Assembly: GCA_963556255.1 (NCBI GenBank)
Contig: OY744610.1
Location: forward strand, 63,908,798-63,972,797
Length of the DNA: 64,000 nt
Source of the DNA: Allolobophora icterica
Lineage: Eukaryota > Annelida > Clitellata > Crassiclitellata > Lumbricidae
Direction: 5' to 3'
Shown here: in pieces, positions 9,629-19,789 of the stretch
Layout: each line of letters starts with the position of its first letter
Position numbering within the stretch: the first letter of the stretch is position 1
Program-made: the position numbers and the translations under genes
Notes under the pieces: model-generated
Database searches by the model: none
What the model saw: only the letters and a program-made list of their open reading frames with translations
Told to the model about the DNA's origin: nothing

Positions 9629-10469
9629 CGTCGTTTGCACCGTCACTGCACCGTCAGTTTCCTCTAAATCATCTTTGCCATAACACAAATATCGTTAAAC
9701 ATCAACTAACCAACATAGTGCTTGACTGGAGCCGATTTTCACCTTACCTGTCTATTGATTTTATTTTGACTGAGCACCTGTAAATGACCTGGTTCCCGCG
9801 ACTTGGCGCTTTTGGCGCTGTATAAATCTCGAGCTTACGATTCGAACCCATACGCAGAAGTAACAAACCAGTTGGAAACGACGAGGAACAACGAAAGATG
9901 GCAGCACTGTGAGCAGACCTTTAGAATAAAACATCGATTCTTCCATGGTCCCTCACACTATAAACAATGAATTTCCAAACAAAGGGTTTCCAGTCGATAC
10001 GAACGCCATTAAAGCTGGATCGATCGTTGCAACACATTGGAGTGGCGTATGCCTTGTGCATGTACTGTATGTAATAATTGCCTGCGTTCTTAAACATCTG
10101 GAATCGCCCCTCTGCACAGTTCTGGATACGCCACTGAGACTGTGGACACTCAGACAGAGTCAAAGTGAGTCTGTTGAGTTCTGCTGTAGAAACAAGCGCT
10201 CTTCCGATGTGTCACCCACAAGAGAGCATTGGATTGTTACAAGGACGCCACTTAAGTTCGTTTTGATCAGTCGGTATATTCACTGGAGCAGGGAAAGAAC
10301 TCTAAAGTGTGTAAGTACTAAGTACGTACATTTATATGGTTCATATACTTAGCTACATTGATAAGAACGCACGTCCCATGCGCCCATGTGCGTGCGGATG
10401 TCGGTTCGTATTCCATTCGTCGCTTATTTAAGAGATTTGAAACTTGACTTGAACTAGGGAAGCAATATA

Positions 10470-10650
10470 CATAATTATGTCATTTCGTTCACAACTTAAG
10501 ACTTATAGGCCTACCTTATCCATTATCGGCTGCTTCTCTGTCTTTGCCAACTCATTTTCCGGATGTTGAGCAACTACAGCAACGGAACACTTCCGCACTC
10601 TATATAGCGACGTTGACGTCATTCTTAGCAAGTCTCTGCCTGTTATTGGT
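10470..10650 (+). mobile_element. LINE 3' end fragment
   Basis: TTCGTTCACAACTTAAGACT and CGGCTGCTTCTCTGTCTTTG match the LINE C-terminus/3'UTR at 40270-40400 (FRSQLKTYLF region). The extreme 3' end follows after other sequence at 11,105-11,185. Confidence 0.5.
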
Positions 10651-10690
10651 CATAACACTTGAAGCAAAATGCATCTATGCGGTTAAACAT

Positions 10691-10774
10691 CAGTTAAAGA
10701 TGTCTAATGTAGAATAGCACTTTACTACTTCTCAGTCTTAAATAGCTGACGAGGCAGTTGACGTCGATTTTGCC
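10691..10774 (-). promoter_or_regulatory. Module (B-C-D), minus-facing
   Basis: CAGTTAAAGATGTCTAA 10691; CTTAAATAGCTGACGAGG 10738 (weak C); CAGTTGACGTCGATTTTGCC 10755 (D). Confidence 0.45.
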
Positions 10775-10817
10775 TTGTAAACAGTGGAATGAATAATAAT
10801 TTAACGAAAATGATTAA

Positions 10818-10907
10818 TTTATAGCATAGTATAGAAACGACTTAAAGGTGTCTAATATAGAAGCGCACATAGTCAGTTGCTCTTTTAAACTATTCGAGTG
10901 GCTAACA
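10818..10907 (-). promoter_or_regulatory. Promoter-like module (A-B-weak C)
   Basis: TTTATAGC 10818, CTTAAAGGTGTCTAA 10841, TTTTAAACTATTCGAGTGGC 10883. Confidence 0.45.
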
Positions 10908-11104
10908 TAATTTTGAATGTCAGCTACATATACCATAAAGAATATATCCAATTGTGTATAAGTGAAACATGTCAAAGGAAGTAAGTAAGTAAGTATATTC
11001 TTTATTTGACCGGTTGCAAGAGATTCGCACTCCGGTGTACATATATCAAATAATACTGAATACAATTCAGCTTCAGAATCAATTTGAGTACATCATTCTC
11101 TCAA

Positions 11105-11185
11105 TGAAAAGATTGGTTTTGGTGCGCCATCGTACGACGCCTTGTACATTAGTCACAGGCGCAATAGAAGTTACTGAATACAATT
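11105..11185 (+). mobile_element. LINE 3'UTR end
   Basis: GGTGCGCCATCGTACGACGC and the GCGCAATAGAAGTTACTG end match the 3'UTR terminus at 40400-40460. Confidence 0.5.
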
Positions 11186-11236
11186 ACAACATGATCACTT
11201 CATGACATCGCTTGACATTGTTACATCTTGTTTTAG

Positions 11237-11404
11237 GAATTTCTCGGGGGTCAAAGAATCTCTGAAAAGAAAAATCATCATGGACAACGAAACGAATCTC
11301 ACGATCGAACCAAAAAACGGAGGACAACTAAAAATGAGTAAAGAAACGCAGTCAAACTTTCTTCATCTTCCAGAATGGCTAACAGGATTACGTGTCTCTG
11401 TCTA
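11237..11404 (+). pseudogene. Possible upstream exon of the membrane ORF, copy 1
   Basis: TTGTTTTAG (AG at 11235-11236) precedes an open stretch encoding a polar peptide (SGVKESLKRKIIMDNET, then NGGQLKMSKETQSNFLHLPE). The stretch is repeated with the same position relative to the membrane ORF at 22065 and 53735. It runs into SINE-like sequence (GGCTAACAGGATTACG) near 11376, so the original donor site is unclear. It could be an extracellular-side exon or chance. The copies at the other two sites are broken. Confidence 0.3.
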
Positions 11405-11551
11405 ACTGTCTGTCTGTCTGTCTCTGTCTCTCTGTGTGTCTGTCTCACTTTCAAGCACCTTTATTTGAGAATGTCGTGAATGGTTGTACAAACTGTGGGT
11501 CCACGGTATCCGATTGTCTTGTAACGCTCCCCCTTCCATTGTAATTTTTAG

Positions 11552-11787
11552 ACGCCCACCTAAGAGGTGATGACGTCAGGAGTCACGTGACCATCGGCGT
11601 TGTCTTTCTGTCGATGACGTTTCTCTTTCTCATGCTACTCATGCTGTCTGACGTCACGACCCTGTGGAAGGACATCCGCCAGAAAAACTGGATCTACCGG
11701 AAGCTGTACAGAGCAGCTTCCGCTAAGTCGCCTACGTCTGCTGCTCCATCTGGTGTTGTCATTGGCAACGAATGGACGAAACAATGA
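11552..11787 (+). CDS. Exon-like ORF with one membrane segment, copy 1 (terminal-exon candidate)
   Basis: A pyrimidine-rich tract ending in TTTTTAG (AG at 11550-11551) looks like a splice acceptor. It is followed by an open frame to the TGA at 11785-11787. The product has a polar start (AHLRGDDVRSH), a strongly hydrophobic segment of about 23 residues (GVVFLSMTFLFLMLLMLS), then a basic tail (WKDIRQKNWIYRKLYR) and a small-residue C-terminus. This is the layout of a single-pass membrane protein with a cytoplasmic basic anchor. Copies at 22495 and 54778 keep the same frame, while the surrounding sequence has many insertions and deletions. I do not recognise the family. It may be the last exon of a spliced gene or a conserved relic. 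Confidence 0.45.
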
Positions 11788-12002
11788 TCGAAGATTCGAT
11801 GACTGTAATATGTTTTCCATGTACAGTGCTATGCGTTTGCGAGTGCTTCTAAAAAGAGCAAAATACTTACTTACTTATATAGTAGTAGCAATTTTAGTGT
11901 TTTTAACTACATATTATGGACGTCAGTTACGTTGAAGTAGATCTTATGTTTCACGCCACCTGCAGAGACGAGCCAAGAGTAAGTAACTATTGAACGCTAT
12001 GG

Positions 12003-12112
12003 TATATATGTAGCTGAAAATGACACCGTTTTAAGGGTGTCTGAATTTTTATTTCAGATTGTTTATCGCTTAGCGACATCTTGTGGATATCAGCCTCGTT
12101 GAAGTCGACCTT
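12003..12112 (-). promoter_or_regulatory. Promoter-like module (A-B-C-D), minus-facing
   Basis: TATATATG 12003, TTTTAAGGGTGTCTGAA 12030, TTAGCGACATCTTGTGGATA 12070, CGTTGAAGTCGACCTTACC 12097. The sister is at 55354-55462. Confidence 0.5.
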
Positions 12113-12131
12113 ACCCTTTATTATAGACTAC

Positions 12132-12133
<2 letters not shown>

Positions 12134-12221
<88 letters not shown>

Positions 12222-12263
12222 AAAGCAAGTAAGTAAGTAAGTAAGTAAGTAAGTTAGTAAGTT

Positions 12264-12331
<68 letters not shown>

Positions 12332-12343
12332 GGTAAGTAAGTA
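12134..12343. repeat. (GTAA)n microsatellite fused to a retroelement tail
   Basis: About 52 units end in TATATTCTTTAGTAAAATCT, a sequence that also caps GTAA tracts at 10,981, 36,717 and 55,838. On the minus strand it would be a 3' end with a (TTAC)n tail. Confidence 0.9.
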
Positions 12344-12369
12344 TATTCTTTAGTAAAATCTACGAAACG

Positions 12370-13000
12370 CACAGCGCTTTAAATACAATATTACACAGAG
12401 TTAAGAGTCTGTTGATCGACTGCTTCTCTTCCTAGCCACAATTATCCATCTAATCTGTTTTCATAGCCTTGGCATTGCTTCTAATGACGTGAAATCACTT
12501 TTCTGCACCAAAGATTATAATTTTTTTGCGCGCGGACGCTAATTGTATTCTTGCAAAGTTTCGATTTTTCATCATGTTAATTCAATCCAGAAACCTTTAA
12601 CGGTTCAACCATATTATTTTAGCTCGTAGCATATGATAGGCCTACGTAATTGCCTTCGCCTCCTGTAAATCAATAATAACCTAATCAAAGATAAATCTGC
12701 ATTACACCATAAAATGTACGCAAACCCTAATACTTAATTTTCCAATTAGTTTCCAACGTTCTTTCGAAGCAAGGCATCTTACTAAAAGTTATTAAGTCAA
12801 CAGCATCTGTCCTTAATTTCATTCATTTTTTTCTTCCAGTAGGTTCTTTTTTTTATGGCAAGAAACGTTCCTTGTATTCAACCGCAGTGTTGCCACTATT
12901 TCTAAACTACTTTAAGTTATAAAAAATAGTCACAGACCTCTGTTAGTGGTTTTTTTCATATATACTCTTAAAGCAGGATACCATTTGGTGCCGCGGAACC
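12370..13000. other. No gene recognised
   Basis: AT-rich sequence, partly the segment shared with 58385-59300. No frame above background. A weak box C/D pair (TTCAACGAAATCTTGCGG, CGTTGACGTCGATT) lies just beyond at 13,115. Confidence 0.5.
12480..12900. repeat. Duplicated segment F1 (sister of 58385-59300)
   Basis: GGCGTGAAATCACTCTTCTG-type start, GCGCGGACGCTAA, AATTCAATCCAG, CATAAAATGTA and CGCAGTGTTGC recur in order. The 58.9-59.2 kb copy holds a class II box C and a LINE tail insertion. This links the array with the otherwise module-free right end. Confidence 0.7.
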
Positions 13001-13208
13001 CGTGGGTACAACGGCACTGAGATTAAGGAACGCTGGTCTGTATAGTTAGCATGCTGCGTCGTCAAACTTTCACTCCAGATTTAAGTCCTACCTCTTGAAG
13101 AATTCATTTACTGTTCAACGAAATCTTGCGGTTGACAGAAGCGTTGACGTCGATTATACAGTGAAAAAATAATCAGAAAGAATCACCGAGAAATGAGAAT
13201 TTGGCGTG

Positions 13209-13322
13209 TATATATAGAGTTAGAAATAATCGAATTAAAGGTGTCTAACCTGAGCTTACATAATGTTTCGTAGAATCGCGTTTAACGGCATCTGGCGACT
13301 GACAGAATCGTTGACGTCAACT
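13209..13322 (-). promoter_or_regulatory. Promoter-like module (A-B-C-D), well preserved
   Basis: TATATATAG 13209, AATTAAAGGTGTCTAA 13233, TTTAACGGCATCTGGCGACT 13281, ATCGTTGACGTCAAC 13307. Confidence 0.6.
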
Positions 13323-13907
13323 ACGCTGTAAAGAAAGTATTTTTTCCTTACGCAATAATATCACCCGAATGAATGCCAAGGCTCTAGGTCGATAGGACTC
13401 TGTGACCGAGACTTCTTTATTGGGTTTAATAATGGTAGCACAATGGAATGACGTCGTCAATTGGCAATTTCACTTCCTCCCAGATTTCATTATAAAATAT
13501 TAATGGAATTTAGGAACATTCCTATAAATTTTGGTATTACTAGTTTCGCATAAGTTTTTTTAAACTCTTTTCCATGCGACGTTGGTGTAGTTTCCGCTGG
13601 TTTAGATTAATTTTGGATTTCTAAGGTTTTTTCTCACCTCTTTCTTTTTGTTGATTTTCTGAGATGTGTTTCATTGTAGTCGAATTTTCTTATTTTCAAT
13701 TCATTTTCTCCATTTCGTAGTTTACAGAAGGATCAATTACTTCCCGATGCGTTCTCACTTACGAGAAGGTGGGTGGGTGGCATATAAACCCTCGTTTGCC
13801 ACTCCCTCTTACACTGGGTGTTTCGTCTGTGGCATTCGCCCTTCACCCTGTTTTCTTGTTGTGGATTTCGCTCATCCTTACGCTTTCTCTTGATTAGGTA
13901 AGGTAAA

Positions 13908-14021
13908 GGTTGACGTCAACGGCCTTGGCAGCCGCGAGATGTCGTTAAAGACTGGAAACTGATATAAAGTGAGTGACTGCATTAAACAGCTTTAAATCGT
14001 TTTAATTAAACTATATAAATA
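13908..14021 (+). promoter_or_regulatory. Promoter-like module (D-C-B-A), reference plus-facing copy
   Basis: Box D GGTTGACGTCAACGGCC 13908, box C TTGGCAGCCGCGAGATGTCG 13925, box B ATTAAACAGCTTTAAATCG 13981, box A TATATAAATA 14012, then TTACTTTCGATC. C-to-B spacing 47. The gap between box B and TATA is 12 bp, the PSEA-TATA spacing reported for Drosophila U6 genes. The linker shows no similarity to that of minus-facing copies such as 25240-25287. Confidence 0.6.
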
Positions 14022-14551
14022 ACTTACTTTCGATCTCTGGCTAGTTCAGGCAGCATTTGCGAACTGCTTTGTTCAAGGTCGCAATTTTCTTCGAAGTCGT
14101 GATATTAAGATAAAACCAACTCCGCCGCTACCCTGCCAGTGGTAGTGCCAGTCTGAAGCCCGTAGAAAGGAGGAGGTTGACGCCAATCGTCTTTGTTATG
14201 ACACAGCGCCTTTAAAAGAGAAATAAGAGGAGCAAGATGGGAAACAGGAAGAGGAATAGGGACAGGAGGAGGAAGAGCAGGAATGACTATAAAATAATGA
14301 ACAATAAATTGAGAAGTAGGTCAGGGACCTTAAACGGCGTGGCACCCATTCAAACGGTAAGCGGTGGTGAAGGATCTCACCCGATCAACTCTATACAATA
14401 CAATAAATATTATTCTTACGGACTGATCTTCTGAATATTGATCTGATAAATGCTTTAACGGCATCTTGCGTTGATATCGACGTTATCTTAAAGAAAATTG
14501 GATCGTTTGCATTGATGAGCATCTATTCAAGGGCGTGAACGAAATACGGTT

Positions 14552-14681
14552 TATATAAAACCAAAAGTAAGTGACATAAAGGTGTCTAAGCTAAGCCTAT
14601 TATAATGCGAAGTTTTCATAATTATAGTATCCGTTGGTGAATTAGACACCTTTAAATTGTTTTTCATCAATGATATAAATA
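14552..14681. promoter_or_regulatory. Divergent pair of A-B halves
   Basis: Minus-facing TATATAAA 14552 with ATAAAGGTGTCTAA 14576, and plus-facing TTAGACACCTTTAAATTG 14642 with TATAAATA 14674. They point apart, with 52 bp and no recognisable box C between. Confidence 0.5.
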
Positions 14682-15279
14682 GCTTATTTTCGTTCAATGG
14701 CCAGTTAGTTCACATTGGGGATGAAAGCAAGTAATACATAAATATCTAACAGCAAACGGATGGATGAAATGAGATAAATATATGGTAACAAGTAGGAACG
14801 TGATTCTGTCTCAAATAATAATGAATCGCTGTAAATATACGCTGATGTATATAGGTCACATATATTTAAAAATAAACGTTTTGTTTATATTCCGCTGTTC
14901 TGTTACCTTATGCGTGCTTTTTGGATGTATGTATTTCAAATAACGAATCTTTTTATGATTCAGAGAGGGCGCCAGCGTAGCTGTTGAGAGCGTTGTGTTC
15001 GACCTAATATCTAATTTCTACCTTTTATCGGTCTCGCTTTTGTCTTAACAATCTTTTCAGTCCAATCACACTCACGATATCGGGTCAGATCGTTCCTAAT
15101 TCATCTAAAATAACTACAACCGTCTCTCAAATGTCTCACGTTAATTTATTATCTGCCACAAGACACGCGCCTTTGTTTCTTGACCAATATTTTACAATGT
15201 CTGCTCATCCGTCACTAAATCCCATGGGACCTAAACATCTGTCGTGCCCCATTTCATATTTGTCTATGGGTAAGACACG

Positions 15280-15368
15280 ATTTAAAGGTGTTTAAGCAAA
15301 GCTTCACATCCGGACTTGTATTCACGTTTTAACAACATACTGTGTGAATGCCGTTGACACTTGACCTT
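15280..15368 (-). promoter_or_regulatory. Promoter-like module (B-C-D)
   Basis: GATTTAAAGGTGTTTAA 15279, TTTTAACAACATACTGTGTG 15327, ATGCCGTTGACACTTGACC 15349. TATA weak. Confidence 0.45.
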
Positions 15369-15499
15369 GTGGTATAACATTGATCTATATTACAATTTTC
15401 AACTGAAGTTGGTTATGTTAATACAGTCCACAAGAAACTAGCTCATTGTGTAGCGATTGAACGCAAAATTAAGAACAGTAATAGCAACTGATTGACACA

Positions 15500-15596
15500 A
15501 TTTAAAGGTGTCTAAGCAGACCTGCACAATTCTACTAGAATTCACGGTTAAACGACATCTTTTGACTGCCAGAATAGAACGTTGACATCGATCTTA
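15500..15596 (-). promoter_or_regulatory. Promoter-like module (B-C-D)
   Basis: AATTTAAAGGTGTCTAA 15499, AAACGACATCTTTTGACTGC 15550, ACGTTGACATCGATCTTA 15579. TAGCGATTGAACGC lies at 15,453. Confidence 0.5.
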
Positions 15597-15599
15597 AGG

Positions 15600-16620
15600 T
15601 AAATTATGCATTCATGCAAGAGTAGACAGGAAAGGTGTAGACAGGTCTGGAGTCTACTTAAATAACTCAAACAGAGTAATCTAGGGCATGGCCTGGGGAA
15701 GAGTGGAGATTATCAGGAGAGGGAGATTATCACAGGCACCTAGTTCGTGGATCAGAGCTCATTGAAGACCTTGGGATGGATTGGTAACGTAAAGCCGTGG
15801 ACTGGATTATCATTGTACCGGTTATTTATAGAGACAAGAAGCAGACGTGGATGGAGTAGAACAGTCACTGGTTCGGCCAGTCCTTGGATTCAAGACAAGA
15901 CATGTGAATGTTACAGCGGTTGCGAATATAATTCAGAGATGGATAGGAATCCAGGATTTCAACGACAATGAATAAAACTAATAAAGGAATAGAAACTCGG
16001 AAAAATAATTGTATACCCTTTTGCATCCTTACCACAGCCGTTAGTTTAATTTTAACGCCTGAAATTAGAAATGCTGTTTTAAATCTCCACAGGGAATGTA
16101 AAAAATTACTGCTAATATTTAAAACATTTACTAATTATTTATTAACCATAAAATTTTGACATGAGACTCTTACTTTAGTTATAAACTTTTATATAAGTGC
16201 TTATTCAATACAAACAAGCAATATTAACATGGCGTAATATATACAAACAGTTAAAAAAAACTATAACACAATTATATTGTGTTCATATTACAATCCAATA
16301 ACTAATAATATACAATACTCTACACCAGAAAACGAAAGCGTCTTCGAGTATCTTCAAAAGACACTGGTCATTTTATTACTTTCGAGCAGCTTTCATCCTA
16401 TTTCATCTTTAAGGACCTGCTTCTACTCCACGTTGTAGGCTAATATACCGTCCTGGCTGGATGGCTATCACTCCATCCTTCGCCGAAGAATTCTCATCTC
16501 TACTCGCCACGCTATGAAATTACACCTGTCACCTCTTTATATTGGGAGACATTAAGATTCGATTAAGTAAGATTCGATCAACCTTAAAATTCGACAACCA
16601 CAGCTTGGATTAATAAAACA
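15600..16620. other. No gene recognised
   Basis: 15,600-15,960 is array spacer related to 8,160-8,400 and 36,860-37,200. 15,970-16,620 has no match elsewhere in the window and contains only a 63-codon frame without recognisable features. Confidence 0.5.
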
Positions 16621-16919
16621 GAGGAATCTTTCATATTCAGGGCATAATTTATGCTGTGGAAGAGTGTAGAAACACTGCTGGTTATCCGGAGAAGGAGTTT
16701 ATCCAAGACACAGTTCCTCGATCAAGAGTTTAAGACAAAACATGCTATACATTACAACGCTTGCGCATTCAATTCATGGATTGGATTGAGACTAAAGACC
16801 GTTGAAGTGTTTATGAAAATCTTCTGTACAATTTTCATATAAGTTGCTTTTGTTACCGCAATTTGCAGTGAAAGACTAATACCAAAGCAAAAACTAGCGA
16901 TTGAACGCGAAATGATGAA

Positions 16920-17034
16920 TATATAGCATAGGAAATACACGATTTAAAGGTGTTTAGCCAGACCTTTACAATGGAATAAAAACTCTGTTTAACGACATCT
17001 TGTGGCTGCCAAGGGTTGTACTTTGACACTGAAC
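16920..17034 (-). promoter_or_regulatory. Promoter-like module (A-B-C), reference minus-facing copy
   Basis: TATATAGC 16920, GATTTAAAGGTGTTTAG 16941, AACGACATCTTGTGGCTGCC 16991. TAGCGATTGAACGCG at 16,890 sits about 25-30 bp beyond TATA, at the expected start. Spacing 23 and 45. Confidence 0.6.
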
Positions 17035-17540
17035 TTATATTATCGTAATTATGCATTCATTCAGATTAGAATGGGGAGGAGTAGACGTGACCTATACACA
17101 ATTTAACGATAGAACAAAAATGAAGAATATTAATATGTATTCATTCTAAACATGACAGAAATGCGTATTTTATCGGATGATTGGATGGATTCAAATAATT
17201 TAACGGCACCTTATTGCAAGAGAGGTCGTTGGCGTCGATAGGACAAACTTTTGCAGAAATTTTTCTAAACAGTTTTCTAAATAATTTTCGATGCATTATA
17301 TTCGTATGTTTATTACAAGATGAACCGATTAAGTCGATGGTTTGGTTTGCTTATGATAACGACGCTGTGTCATAACATTATATGAATAGCATCACCCTCC
17401 TGCACTCTCTAAGCTTGGGACTGACACTATCAGAGTGCGAATTATGCGCGCTTTGGTTATTGAAATTTATGTAGAAGTAGATTAATCTGTTTTAAACAGA
17501 AGAGTATGTAATTTTCTTTTCTAAACACCATCACCACCCC

Positions 17541-17728
<188 letters not shown>

Positions 17729-18004
17729 AATTACTATTATTTTTAGACTCTGCGTGAATTATTTGACATTGGAATTAAGGTCAAAGTTCATCGGATGGTG
17801 ATTGGTCCTTCTGACTCCTGCGGACTCCTTTGGAGCGCTTGACTAGAAGGCTCGACCGCCTGAACTAGGATTCGTTTGAAACTCAAATGATCTGGTAGGA
17901 TATAAATTTCTGTCTTAAAAACCAAGTAACAGTGATGGTATTCGCTAGGCGCTAATTATGCAAATATATATAGTCGTCGTAGTTCCAGTTTAACGACACT
18001 GTAT

Positions 18005-18115
18005 GATAGCGCATTGGATAACATCTGGCGTAGAGTGCGAGAGGTACAGCGATCGAATCCCATAGGCTGCAATGTACATCGCTGAGCGTCTGCAGGCGCT
18101 TAATTAAAGAATAAA

Positions 18116-18187
<72 letters not shown>
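18005..18187 (+). mobile_element. tRNA-derived SINE inserted into box C of a module
   Basis: The A-box-like TAGCGCATTGGATAAC is at 18006-18021 and the B box GCGATCGAATCCC at 18049-18061. The 3' end GCGCTTAATTAAAGAATAAA runs into (ATT)n. The sister block at about 48,963-48,990 reads through without it (TTTAACGACACTGTGTGATA then ACAAAGATCATTAGCGTCAC), so insertion followed duplication. Confidence 0.8.
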
Positions 18188-18188
<1 letters not shown>

Positions 18189-18272
18189 ACAAAGATCATT
18201 AGCGTCACCGTCCTCCTTTATCCAGACTCGGTATGAATGTCACTCTCAAAGTAGAGAATCTGCGAGTTAAAA

Positions 18273-18372
18273 TATATAAAAACATTAATAAAGCCATTTA
18301 AAGGTGTCTAAAAGTGCTCAACAGTATCACCTGCATTTAGTGCGTAACGTTGCCCTAATGTAACGCTAGGTC
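18273..18372 (-). promoter_or_regulatory. Promoter-like module (A-B-C variant)
   Basis: TATATAAA 18273, CATTTAAAGGTGTCTAA 18295, GCGTAACGTTGCCCTAATGT 18342. The sister is at 49071-49170. Confidence 0.5.
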
Positions 18373-18670
18373 AACTTCAGGCCAATTAAAGTAAGTTAAT
18401 ATTTCAACGATTGCATAAATAGTTTTCCAGGTCGGAACAGAAACTTAAAAGCAGATGGCTGTGCTACACAATTTAATAGATGGTAACTTTGATCGCATGA
18501 CGATTTTTTGGCATAGGTGTTAAGAGCTAAGAAACTTCTGACATTGAATGATGGCTAAAATACGCTCATATTCTAAAATTTGCGTCAAATGTTCTACATT
18601 GAGACTCATTGATGTTGGAATTGTGATTATATTATTGCTGACTGTGTGGATATTATGTACGGCTTTCCCG

Positions 18671-18747
18671 CCACAAAACGTCGTGAAACACAAATAGAAC
18701 GACGAATATTCTTTTTGACACCTTTAAATCGTGAGCCTTATATATAT
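18671..18747 (+). promoter_or_regulatory. Promoter-like module, plus-facing
   Basis: CCACAAAACGTCGTGAAA 18671, TTGACACCTTTAAATCG 18715, TATATATA 18739. The sister is at 49483. Confidence 0.55.
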
Positions 18748-18954
18748 TTCAACATCCAAGTAGGATTAAGTTTGTTGTGATTATCTGACTCAACGCAAAT
18801 TTAAAATTATAACGTCTCTTCTAAACGATTTTAAGGTGTCTACACTAAGCCGTAAATTTATACTTTGCAATTACACATATCGTTGTGTGATTTCTGGTAT
18901 AAAAGTTAAATATAAATATAAACGTTTCTCTATAGCGATCATGAATTAATCACT

Positions 18955-19170
18955 CATCCACCATTCATTCATCCATCCATCCATCCATCCATCCATCCAT
19001 CCATCCATCCATCCATCCATCCATCCATCCATCCATCCATCCATCCATCCACCCACCCACCCACCCACCCACCCACCCACCCACCCACCCACCCATCCAT
19101 CCATCCATCCATCCATCCATCCATCCATCCATCCATCCATCCATCCATCCATCCATCCATCCATCAATTC
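18955..19170. repeat. (ATCC)n-(ACCC)n-(ATCC)n microsatellite
   Basis: A central ACCC-unit stretch (about 19,050-19,092) interrupts the ATCC array. Confidence 0.95.
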
Positions 19171-19189
19171 ATTCATTCATTCATACATT

Positions 19190-19660
19190 CAGAGTATTCA
19201 TGACAAGCTCGCTCGCTCAAGGCGTTTCTGCTTCCACGGGGCTCATGCACTGAGGGCGCCTCTGAATAGTTTATTCTGCAAGAGGCGCCTTATAAATTAC
19301 TAGATGCGATACGACTTATACATTTAAATAGCGCCTCTCCAAGGATAACTCCTCAACGGCACTCCAAACCGGCGAACAAGAACAGTTCTCAAGTGTTTCT
19401 AGAAAATGCATTGAGAATCCACAGCTAAGACAAGGCGCAGATCCAAAGGAGCACCATTCCCGTGGAACAAAAAGGAGCCCATTCCATGTATCTCCAAAGG
19501 GAGACTGTTACAGACTTACAGGTGGATCCAAAGGGCGGCCATTCCAGGTGGATCCAAAGAGAGGCCATTGCAGGTGGATCCAAAGAGAGGCCATTGCAGG
19601 TGAGTGGCCCAACCACTGAAAAAGCGCGACGCTGTATTGTCGAGGTGTGGGTAAAAGAAA
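19190..19660 (-). mobile_element. LINE C-terminal tail with 26-bp minisatellite, copy 2
   Basis: Same family as 9170-9490. It includes TAGCGCCTCTCCAAGGATAA and three GGTGGATCCAAAG units (about 19,518-19,600). The ORF is degenerate (MVGPLTCNGLSLDPPAM). Confidence 0.55.
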
Positions 19661-19709
19661 CAACCAGTTATTAAACCTGAGTAGTGGTTGGGCTGGTCAT
19701 CTGTTTACT

Positions 19710-19789
19710 CAATAGATGGCGCTGAACAATGTCAATTTAAAGATCTCTTAGAAACCTTTAAGTAGAAGATTAGGTGCGTAATAAATAAG
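19710..19789 (+). promoter_or_regulatory. Promoter-like module with variant boxes
   Basis: CAATAGATGGCGCTGAAC 19710, CTTAGAAACCTTTAAG 19747, AATAAATAAG 19781. Confidence 0.4.

Larger units (their letters stand above)
7600..9760. repeat. Duplicated block B1 (sister of 45230-47640)
   Basis: Two plus-facing modules, the TATGACGTCAACGGCAA box, an 8,160-8,400 spacer, a polypurine tract, two minus-facing modules and the minisatellite LINE tail occur in the same order at 45230-47640. An extra 46,220-46,640 segment occurs only in the sister. Confidence 0.85.
13610..15070. repeat. Duplicated block E1 (sister of 33200-33955)
   Basis: TTTCGTAGTTTACAGAAGGA, CTCATCCTTACGCTTTCT, the plus-facing module and TTTATCGGTCTCGCTTTTGT recur in order at 33,270-33,955. 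E2 is shorter because 14,040-14,640 is missing and its box C is deleted. Confidence 0.7.
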
